Assembly (NCBI GenBank): GCA_963807385.1
Contig: CAWEBQ010000003.1
Location: 372,001 to 436,000, forward strand
Length of the DNA stretch: 64,000 bases
DNA from: JBDTSW01 sp963807385
Lineage (GTDB): Bacteria > Actinomycetota > Thermoleophilia > Solirubrobacterales > 70-9
Reading direction: 5' to 3'
Below, one piece after another: positions 1 to 7,796 of the stretch. The stretch's first letter is position 1. The number at the start of each line of letters is the position of its first letter. A model generated the notes under the pieces. That model was not told the origin of the DNA. It searched no databases and was given only the letters and a program-made list of their open reading frames with translations. Made by a program: the position numbers and the translations under genes.

Positions 1-536
1 GGGTCACGTGGGTCGAGACGGCGGAGAGTACCCGGGGCGAACTGCTCGCCGCTGACCTCTACGTTCGGCCCGCTGCCGCTGTGGGGCTGGCGCACCGCCA
101 CGTTCGCCAAGAGGAGCGCTTCGAAGTCCGTTCGGGCACCGCCGGATTTGAGCTGGCGGGAAAGGAGCGCGTGGTCAGTCGAGGTGAAGAAGTGACGGTT
201 CCAATCGGCGTTGACCACCGCTGGTGGAACGCCGGCCAGGACGAGCTCCGGGTGCAAATGGAACTTCGTCCTGCGCTCGACACCGAGACGTTCTTTGAGA
301 CCTTCTTCGGCTTGGCCCGCGACGGCAAGACAAACGCCAAAGCCAAAGGCGTACCGGGGCTCCTGCAGATCGCGGTGCTGTTTCGCGATCTTGGCGATTC
401 GTGCCCCCAACCCATCAAGCCGCCGCCAGGGGTGCAGCGCGGCGTCTTCACAGTTCTCGCTCCGATAGGGAGGCTCGTCGGGCGGCAGGCTGTATACCCG
501 AAGTACAGCCCCCGACATCAGAGTCTGGCTCGCTAG
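1..536 (+). CDS. cupin-domain protein, 5' end outside window
   Basis: The reading frame is open from base 3 to the stop at 536 and its start lies before the window. The translated part has a cupin-like core: a metal-site style GLAHRHVRQEERFEV stretch, a glycine/valine-rich beta segment and VPIGVDHRWWNAG, which fits the second cupin motif (PxGxxHxxxN). The roughly 75 residues after it (ETFFETFFGLARDGK...) resemble the C-terminal helix seen in cupins of this type. Substrate unknown; a small sugar-isomerase-like or sensory role is typical of the family. The codon usage is less GC-extreme than that of the core genes further right. Confidence 0.6.
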   Translation, partial: VTWVETAESTRGELLAADLYVRPAAAVGLAHRHVRQEERFEVRSGTAGFELAGKERVVSRGEEVTVPIGVDHRWWNAGQDELRVQMELRPALDTETFFETFFGLARDGKTNAKAKGVPGLLQIAVLFRDLGDSCPQPIKPPPGVQRGVFTVLAPIGRLVGRQAVYPKYSPRHQSLAR

Positions 537-758
537 CCACGCGTCACACGACGCTCCCGGCACTACCGCTTTCGCGTGAGGCTGTCGCACAAACCTTCCG
601 CTGTCCGCTTCGAAGCGCACCGTTTCGTCAGGCGGGTGAGGCGAGCAGGTCGAGGAGCTGATCGCCGGCATCGCGCAACTGCTCGCCCGTAAGCAGCGGA
701 CTCCAATTAGGGCTCGTCAGCCTGGCGGCGCTCCGAATACCGACAGCGAAGAGCTGAT

Positions 759-773
759 GCCGGTGTAACCGGC
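759..773. terminator. short hairpin between convergent genes
   Basis: A perfect 6-bp stem GCCGGT-GTA-ACCGGC lies just 3' of the minus-strand gene ending at 779 and 3' of the cupin gene. There is no T-run, so termination is only an inference. The rest of 537-778 shows no supportable gene. Confidence 0.3.
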
Positions 774-778
774 GGTGC

Positions 779-1066
779 CTACCGGGACGAGGAGATGATC
801 ACGCGCCCGATCTTGAAGACCAGCACCTGCGGACGCCCCGAAATGGTGCTCGTGTTCGATGAGCTGAACTGGCTCCGGTTTCCGATTTTGATGTCATTGA
901 CCGGCCATGTGGTGCTTGTGCTCGACGAGCTGGAGTCGTGGGTCGTCGCCGAGCCGGAGTCGTACGTGTCCGAGCTGACGGCGGCCTGCGAGGCGGCCGG
1001 AACGGCGGCGAGCGCGAGCGTGGCGGCCGCTGCGGCGATGATGGTGCGGATCTTGGTGTTCATCAT
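779..1066 (-). CDS. small secreted protein, unknown function
   Basis: A 95-residue protein with a clear signal peptide: MMNTK, then an alanine-rich hydrophobic stretch (about residues 8-28) ending in the signal-peptidase site ASQA-A. The mature part is short and rich in serine and threonine (DSSSSSTSTTW), with no recognisable fold. A GGGAGA motif lies about 8 nt upstream of the ATG at 1066 and supports this start; the second ATG at 1063 is also possible. Exported small Ser/Thr-rich proteins of this kind are common in soil actinobacteria. No function is assigned. Confidence 0.65.
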   Translation of the reverse strand: MMNTKIRTIIAAAAATLALAAVPAASQAAVSSDTYDSGSATTHDSSSSSTSTTWPVNDIKIGNRSQFSSSNTSTISGRPQVLVFKIGRVIISSSR

Positions 1067-1266
1067 GTTGGTGTCTCCCGTGTGTGGGTGGGTTTGACTT
1101 GCCCCACCATCTTCCGCGCCATCGGCGCCGCCCGATAGGCACCCCAGGGCTTAAAGCTCTCACCCTTGGTCCCCTCATGAAGCGGCGATCGCCGGTGTTC
1201 GCACGAGCCAAGCGAGCGCCCCGAACAGGCTCCGGTTTCCGTCCGTTTGCAGGGAGAAACTGGGGC

Positions 1267-2695
1267 ATGCCCCAGAACTTCCTCAGCTGCGACCGCGACC
1301 AACCGATGCTTTTGCCGCCGGACCTCCGCGACTGGCTCTCAGACGACCACCTCGCCTGGTTCGTGATGGAAGCCGTGGCTGAGCTCGACCTCGAGCCGTT
1401 TCACGCCTCCTACCGCGCGGATGGCCACGGCCGGGCCGCCCACGATCCGAAGATGATGGTGACGCTGTTCGCCTACGCCTATGCGGTCGGCGAGCGCTCG
1501 TCGCGAGGGATCGAGCGGCGCTGCCGCGAGGACGTCGCCTTCCGGGTGATCTGCGCCAACCAGGCTCCCGACCACGCGACGATCGCGCGCTTTCGGGTTC
1601 GCCCCATGAAGAGGCGCTGGCCGATCTGTTCGGCGGGGTCCTGGGGCTATGCGCGAAGGCGGGGATCGTCGACGTCAGCGAGATCGCGGTCGACGGCACC
1701 AAGCTCGCGGCCGACGCCGCTGACCGCGCGATCCGAAGCTACGAGCAGATCGCCGCCGAGATCCTCGCCGAGGCCGGGCGCATCGACGCCGCCGAGGACG
1801 AGATCCACGGCGAGGCCCGGGGCGATGAGCTCCCCGAGCGGCTTCGCACCCCGAACGGGCGCCGCGCCTGGCTTCACGAGGCCAAGGAAGAGCTCGAGCG
1901 CGAGCGGGCCGAGCGCCCCGAACCGGTGGCGCGCGACCGCGCCCCGCGCCTCGAGACCTGCCGCCGACGCCTGGCCGAGGACTGGCGCGCCGAGCGTCGG
2001 GCAAACCAGCGCTACGAGGCCTACCGCGCCCGCGGGGTGATGCGCGACGGACGTCGATTCGGCTCCCCGCCGAAGCCCTACTCGCCGCCCGAGGCCCCCG
2101 AGGGCAAGATCAACACCACCGATCCCGACGCGCGGCGGATGAAGTTCGGCCGCAACTTCATGCACGCCTACAACGCCCAGGCGGTCACCACCGAAGGCCA
2201 GATCATCGTCGCCGCCGAGATCACCGCGAAGGGCGGCGACTTCGAGGAGCTCGACCCGATGATCAGCGCCGCCGAGCGCGAGCTGGCCGGTGCCGGCGTC
2301 GACGAAACCCCAGAGGTCGTGCTGGCCGACGCCGGCTACTGGTCAAACGATCACATCGACTCGCTGCGCGAGCGCGGGATGATCCCGATCGTCGCCGCCG
2401 ACAGCACCCGAAACCGACCGCGCAAGAACAGGCTCGATGGGCCCTATGACTTCATGCGCAGGGTGATGGCCACCGAGGCCGGTCGCCAGCTCTATTCCAA
2501 GCGCCAGTGGATGGTCGAGCCCGTCTTTGCCCAGATCAAGGCGAACCGTCGGATCGACCGCTTCAAACGCAGAGGCCGGACGGCCGCTCGGTCGGAATGG
2601 CGCCTGATTGCGGCCACTCACAACCTGCTGAAGCTCCACCGGCACGAAACCTGCTGAAGCTCCACCGGCACGAGTTGGCGGCCGCAACGGCCTGA
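1267..2695 (+). pseudogene. IS1182-type transposase, two frame-breaking lesions
   Basis: The N-terminal 115 residues (MPQNFLSCDRDQPMLLPPDL..., through TIARFRVR) read from 1267. At about 1603 the frame shifts: the sequence continues in the next frame as HEEALADLFGGVLGLCAKAG. This can be explained by two extra C's or one lost base in CGCCCCATG. The second frame carries the DDE catalytic residues: D in AVDGTKLAAD (codon 1691), D in VLADAGYWSN (codon 2328) and E in WMVEPVFAQIK (codon 2517). A 26-bp tandem duplication (2622-2673) then causes an early stop at 2657, whereas the original tail HELAAATA would end at 2695. No programmed-frameshift heptamer is evident, so the gene is taken as dead. Confidence 0.85.
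2622..2673 (+). repeat. 26-bp perfect tandem duplication in transposase 3' end
   Basis: Two identical 26-bp units (2622-2647 and 2648-2673), each starting AACCTGCTGAAGCTCC, lie head to tail. Because 26 is not a multiple of three, the duplication shifts the frame and creates a premature TGA. The two copies have not diverged, so the event looks recent. Confidence 0.95.
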
Positions 2696-2858
2696 TAGGG
2701 GGCCGAAATGCCCCTGCTGTTTTCAGATCGGGCGGGTTTTCGCCGCCGGAGCCCCGACCCGGGTGCATTCACGCGACAGCCTCGCGTGAAAGCGGAAGCG
2801 GCATGTCCAAACTCGAAACCGATCACGCGGCCTGCGCTGGGTGGGGCAGTACCGCATG

Positions 2859-2922
2859 TATCGGGCACCAGCGCCGTTCGGGTGCCCAAATCCACGGGCA
2901 TCCGCAGGTATCCACGAGCATC
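2859..2922 (+). repeat. array repeat, copy 0 (hairpin and spacer only)
   Basis: The hairpin arms GGGCACC (from 2863) and GGTGCCC (to 2887) are followed by the ATCCGC-like spacer (CATCCGCAGGTATCCACGAGCATC). The tRNA-Val half found in copies A-F is missing. It sits between the insertion sequence and hicBA and marks the left edge of the array. Confidence 0.6.
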
Positions 2923-2959
2923 GGCCCCGCACGCTCCAGGCTCGGCTACCGTTTGCGCC

Positions 2960-3187
2960 ATGAGTGATGAGTTGCACCTCACGATCCGCTACTCCGACGC
3001 CGGCGACGACTGGGTCACCGCCGAGGTGCTCGAAATCCCGGGTGCGATCAGCGAGGGAAAGACGCGCGACGAGGCCAAGGCCAACGTCCTCGACGCGCTC
3101 GAGGTGGTTCTCACACCAGATGAGCGGCTCGCAGGGGACCCCAAGGACGACGACAGCGAGTCGCTCACTCTCACCGTCGCTCCGTGA
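2960..3187 (+). CDS. hicB: HicB-family antitoxin
   Basis: A 75-residue protein with the HicB partial RNase-H-like fold: a beta-rich start (ELHLTIRYSDAGDDWVTAEVLEIPGAISEGKTRDEA), the helix KANVLDALEVVL and an acidic tail. It matches the short HicB/UPF0150 class, without a DNA-binding C-terminus. Its stop overlaps the GTG start of hicA by 4 bp (GTGA), giving translational coupling. The expected role is to bind HicA and block its mRNA cleavage; without its own DNA-binding domain, autoregulation would depend on the complex. ATG at 2960 is preferred because the family begins at this beta strand. Confidence 0.85.
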   Translation: MSDELHLTIRYSDAGDDWVTAEVLEIPGAISEGKTRDEAKANVLDALEVVLTPDERLAGDPKDDDSESLTLTVAP

Positions 3188-3378
3188 AGCGGCGCGACCT
3201 GGAGCGCCATCTTCGAGAACACCGCTGCCGCTTCATTGGCGAAGGTGGCAAGCACGCGAAGTGGCGCGGCCCGAGCGGACAGCCATCGGCCGTCCCGCGC
3301 AGCCGCGAGATCAAGCCGGGCACCGTCCGAGCGATCTGCCGACAGCTCGGGGTTCCACCGCCTGCTTCGCTCGGCTGA
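3184..3378 (+). CDS. hicA: HicA-family mRNA interferase toxin
   Basis: A 64-residue protein with a double-stranded-RNA-binding-like fold: KRRDLERHLREHRCRFIGEGGKHAKWRGPSG, in which GGKHAKW carries the catalytic histidine of the HicA signature (G-x-H). The C-terminus contains the usual REIKPGTVRAICRQLGV helix. HicA cleaves mRNA when released from HicB. It starts at GTG 3184, inside the hicB stop. The antitoxin-first order is a known alternative arrangement. Position inside a repeat-flanked array is typical of stabilising toxin-antitoxin cassettes. Confidence 0.88.
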   Translation: MKRRDLERHLREHRCRFIGEGGKHAKWRGPSGQPSAVPRSREIKPGTVRAICRQLGVPPPASLG

Positions 3379-3439
3379 CCCCAGCCGGGTCAGGCCCACC
3401 GGAGACCTCCTCAGGGGGGAAGCTCACCATCGGACATCC

Positions 3440-3576
3440 GCACGGTCCTGGTGCCCATATCCGCGTACATCCCCCACATCCGCGGGCATCCGATGGTCCC
3501 GATCGACACCGATCCGTGCCTCAGGCGCACCGCTTCACACGCGAGAGGTCGCTGGTTCGAACCCAGCCGCGCCCAT
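3440..3576 (+). repeat. array repeat, copy A with tRNA-Val(CAC) 3' half
   Basis: Right hairpin arm CTGGTGCCC (3448-3456; left arm lost), spacer with ATATCCGC and GGGCATCCGATGG, the block ATCCGTGCCTCAGGC, then the tRNA-Val 3' half at about 3531-3575: anticodon loop TTCACAC, variable AGGTC, T-arm GCTGGTTCGAACCCAGC, acceptor strand CGCGCCC and discriminator A. No 5' tRNA half precedes it. Confidence 0.8.
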
Positions 3577-3653
3577 TGGAGGCCGGCGTGCCTATCGAAG
3601 CGGGATACTCCACAGGCGAGAGATCCGCGCAAGCAGGCTTCGAGAGGAACCGA

Positions 3654-4270
3654 ATGGGCGTTCCATACAAGTTGTTCTATCGGCTCGGCTTTCACCCCTG
3701 GGAGGACCTTGCTGAGCATCCGCCATTCGCAGAGAAGCTCACGGAGCTGTTCGAGCGCGAGGAGAGCGGACGCGAGCCGCCCTACGGCCCGGCACTTGAC
3801 CTCGGTTGCGGCAGCGCCGTCTGGGGCGTCAAGTTGGCTGAGCGCGGCTGGCAGGTGACGGGGATCGATCTGGTCGAGAAATCCTTGGAGCGCGCGCGCG
3901 AGCGCGTGCAGGAGGCTGGTGTCGAATGCGGATGGTGCAGGGCGACGTGACCGACCTCCGCGGCGCGGATGTCGGAGGCGATTACCGCCTGGTACTCGAC
4001 ACCGGGACGTTCCACGGCCTCGACGCTGACCAGCGCGCGGCGATGGGCCGAGAGGTCAGCGCGATTGCCGCGGACGATGGAACCGTGATCCTCGACGTGT
4101 TCGCGCCGCGCCGGCGAGGCCCGCTGCCACGGGGAGCGGCCCAGAGTGACGTGGAGAGCGCATTTCCGACGTGGGAGATCACCGACATTGAGGTCGCCGA
4201 CACCGAACCAGATCCAATCGCGAAGGTATTCAGGTTCGACGAACGCTTCTACCGACTCCGTCGAAACTGA
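3654..4270 (+). pseudogene. class I SAM methyltransferase, 1-nt deletion (paralogue of 15260-15877)
   Basis: The first 90 codons (MGVPYKLFYRLGFHPWEDL..., motif I ALDLGCGSAVWGVKLAERGW, acidic GIDLVEKSLE) run from ATG 3654 and end wrongly at 3950. The rest (MRMVQGDVTDLRGADVGG... to FYRLRRN) continues from 3926 in the next frame. The intact paralogue at 15260 shows that one base is missing around 3925, where GAG-ATG became GA-ATG. An SD-like GAGAGGAA precedes the start, and a GGGATACT -10 lies about 45 bp upstream, exactly as in the paralogue. The family is of the TPMT/UbiE-like small-molecule type; substrate unknown. Confidence 0.85.
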
Positions 4271-4322
4271 GCCGTATGCCCGAAGTTGCCGGCATCGAGG
4301 CAGCTCCGGCGTACGAGCAGCT

Positions 4323-4347
4323 GGGCACCAGGACGGTGCTGGTGCCC
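4323..4347. terminator. GGGCACCAG hairpin between convergent genes
   Basis: Perfect 9-bp arms GGGCACCAG (4323-4331) and CTGGTGCCC (4339-4347). This is the same hairpin that opens each array repeat, here without spacer or tRNA half. It lies between the broken methyltransferase and the convergent gene ending at 4362, so it may end transcripts from both sides. No T-run. Confidence 0.5.
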
Positions 4348-4361
4348 ATACCCTCGTCCAG

Positions 4362-5261
4362 TTACTCGCAGATTGCGTACACGCCGAAGACCCGTTGGAA
4401 GCCGGAATGGTTGAACACGGCGGCATACCACTGAGTCGCCGTGTCGCCGGTGTCGGTGTTCAAAGTGACCCCCGAGGCGTCGAGCGGGCCGCTCGCCCTC
4501 ACGTGGACGTTAGACGCCGAGCCGATGGGCACGACACCACCGCCAAGCGCCCGCTTGCGCCCGCCACAGCTCGCGTAGCCCTCGCCGATCTCGTGGTGGT
4601 CAGCGATGACCAGCGCCGACCTGATCGTCGCGTTCGAGTCGGCGGAGCAGATCGCGAACACGCGTACGACCTGCGGTAAGCCGGAACCGTTGCGCACGGC
4701 CGCATACCACTGCTTCGCCGCGTCGCCGGTCTCGGTGTTGAGCGCGTCGCCACTCGCGTCCAGCGGTCCGCTGGCGCGCACCCAGACGCTCGGCGGGCCG
4801 CTCTGGGCGACACCGCCGCCGAGCGCCCGCTTCCCCTTGCCGCATCTCGCATACCCCTCGGCGTCGCCGTAGTCGTCGACGGCGAACTGGGTTGCCTTGA
4901 TTGTCGCCTTCGAGTCAGCGGAGCAGATCGCGTACACGCGGAAGGTCCGCTCGCTAGTGGTTTCGTTGACCATGGCCGCATACCACTGCCTCGCCGCGTC
5001 GCCGGTCTCCGTGTTGAGCGTGACGCCGCTCGCGTCCAGCGGTCCGCTCGCGTACACCACGGACGCCGGCGCGCCGCTCTGCACGACCCCGCCGCCGAGC
5101 GCCCGCTTCCCCTTGCCGCATTTCGCATACCCCTCGGCGCCGCTGAAGGCGCCGACGGTGAACTCGCCCGCCTTGATCTTGGCGGCGTCGCCAGCGGCGA
5201 TCGCAAGGGCTCCCATGCCCACAAGCAGCACCAGCACCGTCCCCGATAGGGCGCGCCTCAC
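4362..5261 (-). CDS. secreted protein with three tandem ~85-aa repeats
   Basis: A 299-residue protein. GTG at 5261 is chosen because a TAAGCT -10 (5269-5274) lies 7 nt upstream, giving a leaderless start and a good signal peptide (RRALSGTVLVLLVGMGALAIAAG). The mature part is three repeats, each with EGYA(K/R/S)CG, (K/R)RALGGGV, ASGPLDASG, LNT(E/D)TGD, QWYAA and (V/F)YAICS. Each repeat keeps two cysteines (EGYAxCG and AIC), probably one disulfide per unit. The fold is not identified; similar repeat proteins occur in soil actinobacteria and may bind a surface ligand. Confidence 0.75.
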   Translation of the reverse strand: MRRALSGTVLVLLVGMGALAIAAGDAAKIKAGEFTVGAFSGAEGYAKCGKGKRALGGGVVQSGAPASVVYASGPLDASGVTLNTETGDAARQWYAAMVNETTSERTFRVYAICSADSKATIKATQFAVDDYGDAEGYARCGKGKRALGGGVAQSGPPSVWVRASGPLDASGDALNTETGDAAKQWYAAVRNGSGLPQVVRVFAICSADSNATIRSALVIADHHEIGEGYASCGGRKRALGGGVVPIGSASNVHVRASGPLDASGVTLNTDTGDTATQWYAAVFNHSGFQRVFGVYAICE

Positions 5262-5549
5262 AAACCCGAGCTTACACCCGGGTGCCCGCCCCCACACCGG
5301 GGTGAACCGATCGGGTAGTGGTTGGTGCCGGTGGGCTCCGGCTCGCGGCGAGGCTGAGGTGTGTGCCGCTCGCTGTGCGGCGGGCCCACCGGCGCCGGCC
5401 TCATACCGCGCTTCATGCAAGCGCCCGACTCTCCTTGGGTACCAGCCGCACCACCTCCTCGGCCGCCCATCCATCTTGCTTCCTCCGGTTCCGCTCTATC
5501 CTTCTTGTACTGCTAACCAGCGGTGACACCGCCTACAGGGAGGGCCTGA

Positions 5550-6014
5550 TTGACTCTCTACCGCTCGCTAGTGCTTGTCGTCGTCGTCGCGTTAGCGGTC
5601 GCGTGGGTGGCAGGTTGCGGCGGAGATGGGGAGACAACCGAGGCACCCGCTCCCAACAGGCAGGAGTTCGCCGCTCAGGCTGACGCAATCTGCCGCTCCG
5701 CCGAGCAAGATCTCGGGGCTGCACAAGAAGACCTCGAGGATGAGTTCGCGGCGTTAGGGTCCCGAGCTGATCAGCGGGCGGAAGCCGCGTTCGTCGAGGA
5801 GGAGGTCATCCCGATCTTCCAGCGGCAGGTCGATGAGATTCGCGAACTGACGCCCCCGCCCGGCGAAGGGGAAGAGATCGAGGCAGCCCTGTCAGCGGCC
5901 GAGCGGGACATCGCCGATCTGCACGCAGATCAGAGCCGCGTCCCGAAGGGCTTGCGCGGATTCAATCACCTGTTCCAGCGTTACGGGGGCGATACGTCAC
6001 GCGGATGCGGCTGA
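5550..6014 (+). CDS. small lipoprotein, unknown function
   Basis: A 154-residue protein with a lipoprotein signal: hydrophobic residues 6-22 and lipobox VAGC, with the acylated cysteine followed by GGDGETTEAPAP, a flexible linker. The mature part is an acidic helical segment (FAAQADAICRSAEQDLGAAQEDLEDEF...) typical of actinobacterial lipoproteins with an ADAIC motif. TTG at 5550 is used because GGGAGG lies 8 nt upstream and the signal peptide begins there. The region 5262-5549 in front holds no gene. Confidence 0.7.
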   Translation: MTLYRSLVLVVVVALAVAWVAGCGGDGETTEAPAPNRQEFAAQADAICRSAEQDLGAAQEDLEDEFAALGSRADQRAEAAFVEEEVIPIFQRQVDEIRELTPPPGEGEEIEAALSAAERDIADLHADQSRVPKGLRGFNHLFQRYGGDTSRGCG

Positions 6015-6043
6015 TCGCCGACTTCGCCGCTTCGTCAACCCTC

Positions 6044-6193
6044 ATTGGGTACCAGCGCCGTTCTGGTGCCCATATCCGCATTCATCCGCACCCATCCTCG
6101 CCCATCGAGAGGTGCCGAGCGACACCTATCCGTGCCTGCGGCGCTACCGCTTCACACGCGAGAGGTCGCTGGTTCGAAACCAGCCGCGCCCAT
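6044..6193 (+). repeat. array repeat, copy B with tRNA-Val(CAC) 3' half
   Basis: Complete copy: hairpin GGGTACCAG/CTGGTGCCC, spacer CATATCCGCATTCATCCGC, block TATCCGTGCCTGCGGCGC, and the tRNA-Val half at 6148-6192 with perfect T-arm GCTGG-TTCGAAA-CCAGC and acceptor CGCGCCC-A. The hairpin starts about 30 bp after the upstream stop codon. Confidence 0.85.
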
Positions 6194-6267
6194 CGGGAGA
6201 TCACCTGCGTGGCGCTAGATTTCTCCGCCAGCATCCTTGGTCTGGCTCGTGCAACCGGGCGTGCTCT

Positions 6268-6858
6268 TCAGGGCTGCGTCGTTGTTGTGGCCTGCCCCGC
6301 GAACTCGCAGGTGGCGATGGCATCCCCATCGGTGAAGAGGCGGAACGGGATCGTTGTCACCTGGGTGCTGTCGTTGTAGACAAGAACGCCCGCTGCCTCA
6401 GCCTCGTCCTCGCTCTCCACGAGCAGGTTTCCGCCGGCCGCATCGACGGGTCTCGAGGTGCTATCCGTCGCGGTGCCACCGGTCTGCACGTAGGCGATCT
6501 GCGCCTTCCCCTCGTCAGCATCATCCGTTCGCGCCACCAAAATCCGCATCTCTGGATCATCGGTGCCCTGATCGGTGCAGCGGCCACTGACTATCAGCGC
6601 ACCGAACGTTCCGAACGGCTCGTTTGCGGGAGACCCGCCCTGCGTGTCCCAGCGCTCGTTGATGTTCACGGCGGTGGCGACCTTGGCAGAGAGATCCCCT
6701 CGCTTGACCTGACCGTTGACGATGTGCTTGGACCTGACGGAGTTGCGCTCAAGAGCGTACGCGGTGCCCCCGCCCACGATCAAGAACAGGCAGAGCAGCG
6801 CCAGGTGGTGCTGCTTGACGTAGTTGCCGACCCTGCTGGCTACGGAAGACCTCTCCAT
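6268..6858 (-). CDS. membrane-anchored exported protein, unknown function
   Basis: A 196-residue protein. ATG 6858 is preceded by AAAGGCGG. Residues 16-35 (HHLALLCLFLIVGGGTAYAL) form a signal anchor, followed by RNSVRSKHIVNGQVKRGDLS. This 'GGTAYA...SxxIxNGxVxxxDL' layout is a recurrent exported-protein pattern in Thermoleophilia. The rest (to about 196) is a beta-rich domain with two cysteines (SGRCTDQ and ATCEF). It lies antisense to the repeats between copies B and C, so it is a reverse-oriented cargo gene. Function unknown. Confidence 0.75.
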   Translation of the reverse strand: MERSSVASRVGNYVKQHHLALLCLFLIVGGGTAYALERNSVRSKHIVNGQVKRGDLSAKVATAVNINERWDTQGGSPANEPFGTFGALIVSGRCTDQGTDDPEMRILVARTDDADEGKAQIAYVQTGGTATDSTSRPVDAAGGNLLVESEDEAEAAGVLVYNDSTQVTTIPFRLFTDGDAIATCEFAGQATTTTQP

Positions 6859-7033
6859 TGCGCCGCCTTTCCGTGGCGACCTCTCTGGGACAGACACTAC
6901 CGCCAAACGGCACACCCGGGTCAGCCGGCGGGGGGCCGCCGCCGCCTGGAAGCGCGCACCAAGCGGCGTGCCCCTTTCAGTCGAGGAAGACGTTGCGTTA
7001 GATACAAGGCTGCACGCGCCAGATCGCGGTCCC

Positions 7034-7184
7034 ATTGGGCACCAGCCCCGTTCTGGTTGCCCATATCCGCATACATCCCCGCACATCCGCAGGCATCCGA
7101 TGGCGCCGATCGACGCCTATCCGTGCCTGAGACGCGCTCGCTTCACACGCGAGAGGTCGCTGGTTCGAAACCAGCCGCGCCCAT
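7034..7184 (+). repeat. array repeat, copy C with tRNA-Val(CAC) 3' half
   Basis: The best-formed copy: hairpin GGGCACCAG/CTGGTTGCCC, spacer with ATATCCGC, ACATCCGC and GGCATCCGATGG, block TATCCGTGCCTGAGACGC, and the tRNA half at 7137-7183. Here even the anticodon stem is a perfect 5 bp (CTCGC-TTCACAC-GCGAG). It ends 22 bp before the -10 of the next gene. Confidence 0.88.
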
Positions 7185-7205
7185 CGTCGTCGGAGACTTC
7201 TGCGG

Positions 7206-7211
7206 GATACT
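7206..7211 (+). promoter_or_regulatory. GATACT -10 box, leaderless promoter
   Basis: GATACT lies 7 nt before ATG 7219 and no SD is present, so the mRNA probably starts at or next to the ATG. The -35 region would fall at the end of repeat C, so the repeat may contribute to the promoter. Confidence 0.6.
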
Positions 7212-7218
7212 CGAGGCG

Positions 7219-7635
7219 ATGTCGAAGGAGAACGTCGAAGTCGTTCGCAGCGCATACGAGGCCTTCGACCTGGGCGATCTCAAAGCGGTGCTCGATCAGC
7301 TCGATCCCGCGGTCGTCAGCTACACGGCCTCGCCGCTCCCGGACCCCAAGGACCACCTGGGGCATGACGGCTTCCTGCAATGGGTCGAAAACTGGACCGG
7401 TGCCTTCGACGAGTTCGCCATGGAGGTCGAGGAATACATCGGCTCGGGTGATCAGATCATCGTCCGCGTGCGGCAGCGTGCAACCGGGGCGGCGAGCGGT
7501 GCACCGGTGGAGCAGACTTTCTGGATCCTGCACTCTTTCCGGAAGGGCAAGATCCTCCGAATCGGGATTCACGCAAGCCAAGATCAAGCCCTCGAAGCCG
7601 CCGCACTGCGGGGAGTAGTGCCTGGCTCGGGTTGA
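7219..7635 (+). CDS. SnoaL-like (NTF2-fold) protein, array cargo 1
   Basis: A 138-residue single-domain SnoaL-like protein: MSKENVEVVRSAYEAFDLGDLKAVLDQLDP (helix pair), then the curved sheet FAMEVEEYIGSGDQIIVRVRQRATG and the end FWILHSFRKGKILRIGIHASQDQALEAAAL. This start motif and EAAGL-type tail define a large Thermoleophilia paralogue family; relatives are annotated as polyketide-cyclase-like or limonene-epoxide-hydrolase-like without proven substrates. The stop at 7635 touches repeat D, so the gene with one repeat forms a 580-bp unit. Confidence 0.85.
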   Translation: MSKENVEVVRSAYEAFDLGDLKAVLDQLDPAVVSYTASPLPDPKDHLGHDGFLQWVENWTGAFDEFAMEVEEYIGSGDQIIVRVRQRATGAASGAPVEQTFWILHSFRKGKILRIGIHASQDQALEAAALRGVVPGSG

Positions 7636-7764
7636 TTGGGCACCGGCGCGGCTCTGATACCCGTTCGCGCCCGCATCCGATCGCGCCCCTCGACGCCCAT
7701 CCGTGCCTCAGACGCCACCGCTTCACACGCGAGAGGTCGCTGGTTCGAAACCAGCCGCGCGCAT
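7635..7764 (+). repeat. array repeat, copy D with tRNA-Val(CAC) 3' half
   Basis: Starts within the stop codon of the preceding gene. Hairpin GGGCACCGG with an imperfect right arm (CTGATACCC), a shortened spacer, block CATCCGTGCCTCAGACGC, and the tRNA half at 7718-7763 with perfect T-arm and one acceptor change (CGCGCGC-A). Confidence 0.83.
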
Positions 7765-7781
7765 TTGGCCCGCCGCAGCGA

Positions 7782-7787
7782 GATAAT
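7782..7787 (+). promoter_or_regulatory. GATAAT -10 box, leaderless promoter
   Basis: GATAAT lies 9 nt before ATG 7797 with no SD motif, the same arrangement as at 7206. Confidence 0.6.
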
Positions 7788-7796
7788 GCGCGTGTG

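Larger units (their letters stand above)
1100..2848 (+). mobile_element. IS1182-family insertion sequence, inactive (boundaries tentative)
   Basis: The element contains one transposase gene (1267-2695, broken). A 9-bp inverted pair, TGCCCCACC at 1100-1108 and GGTGGGGCA at 2840-2848, lies nearly symmetrically around the gene, about 165 bp before the start and 150 bp after the stop. The implied length of 1.75 kb is in the IS1182 range. The repeats are short and no target duplication was verified, so the ends are provisional. A perfect 14-bp palindrome (TGGGGCATGCCCCA, 1261-1274) covers the start codon. The right end lies about 10 bp from the first hairpin of the repeat array. Confidence 0.4.

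Noticed and set aside
649..768. Short coding frame (VEELIAGIAQLLARKQRTP...)
   Set aside because: A stop lies just upstream, there is no start codon or SD, and no family is recognised.
1591..1620. Programmed -1 frameshifting in the transposase
   Set aside because: No X-XXY-YYZ heptamer in the zero frame and a second unrelated lesion downstream make gene decay the simpler explanation.
5401..5460. A further tRNA-half copy (CGCTTCATGCAAGCG...TACCAGCCGC)
   Set aside because: There is some likeness to the repeat, but the T-arm and acceptor are too altered to claim it.
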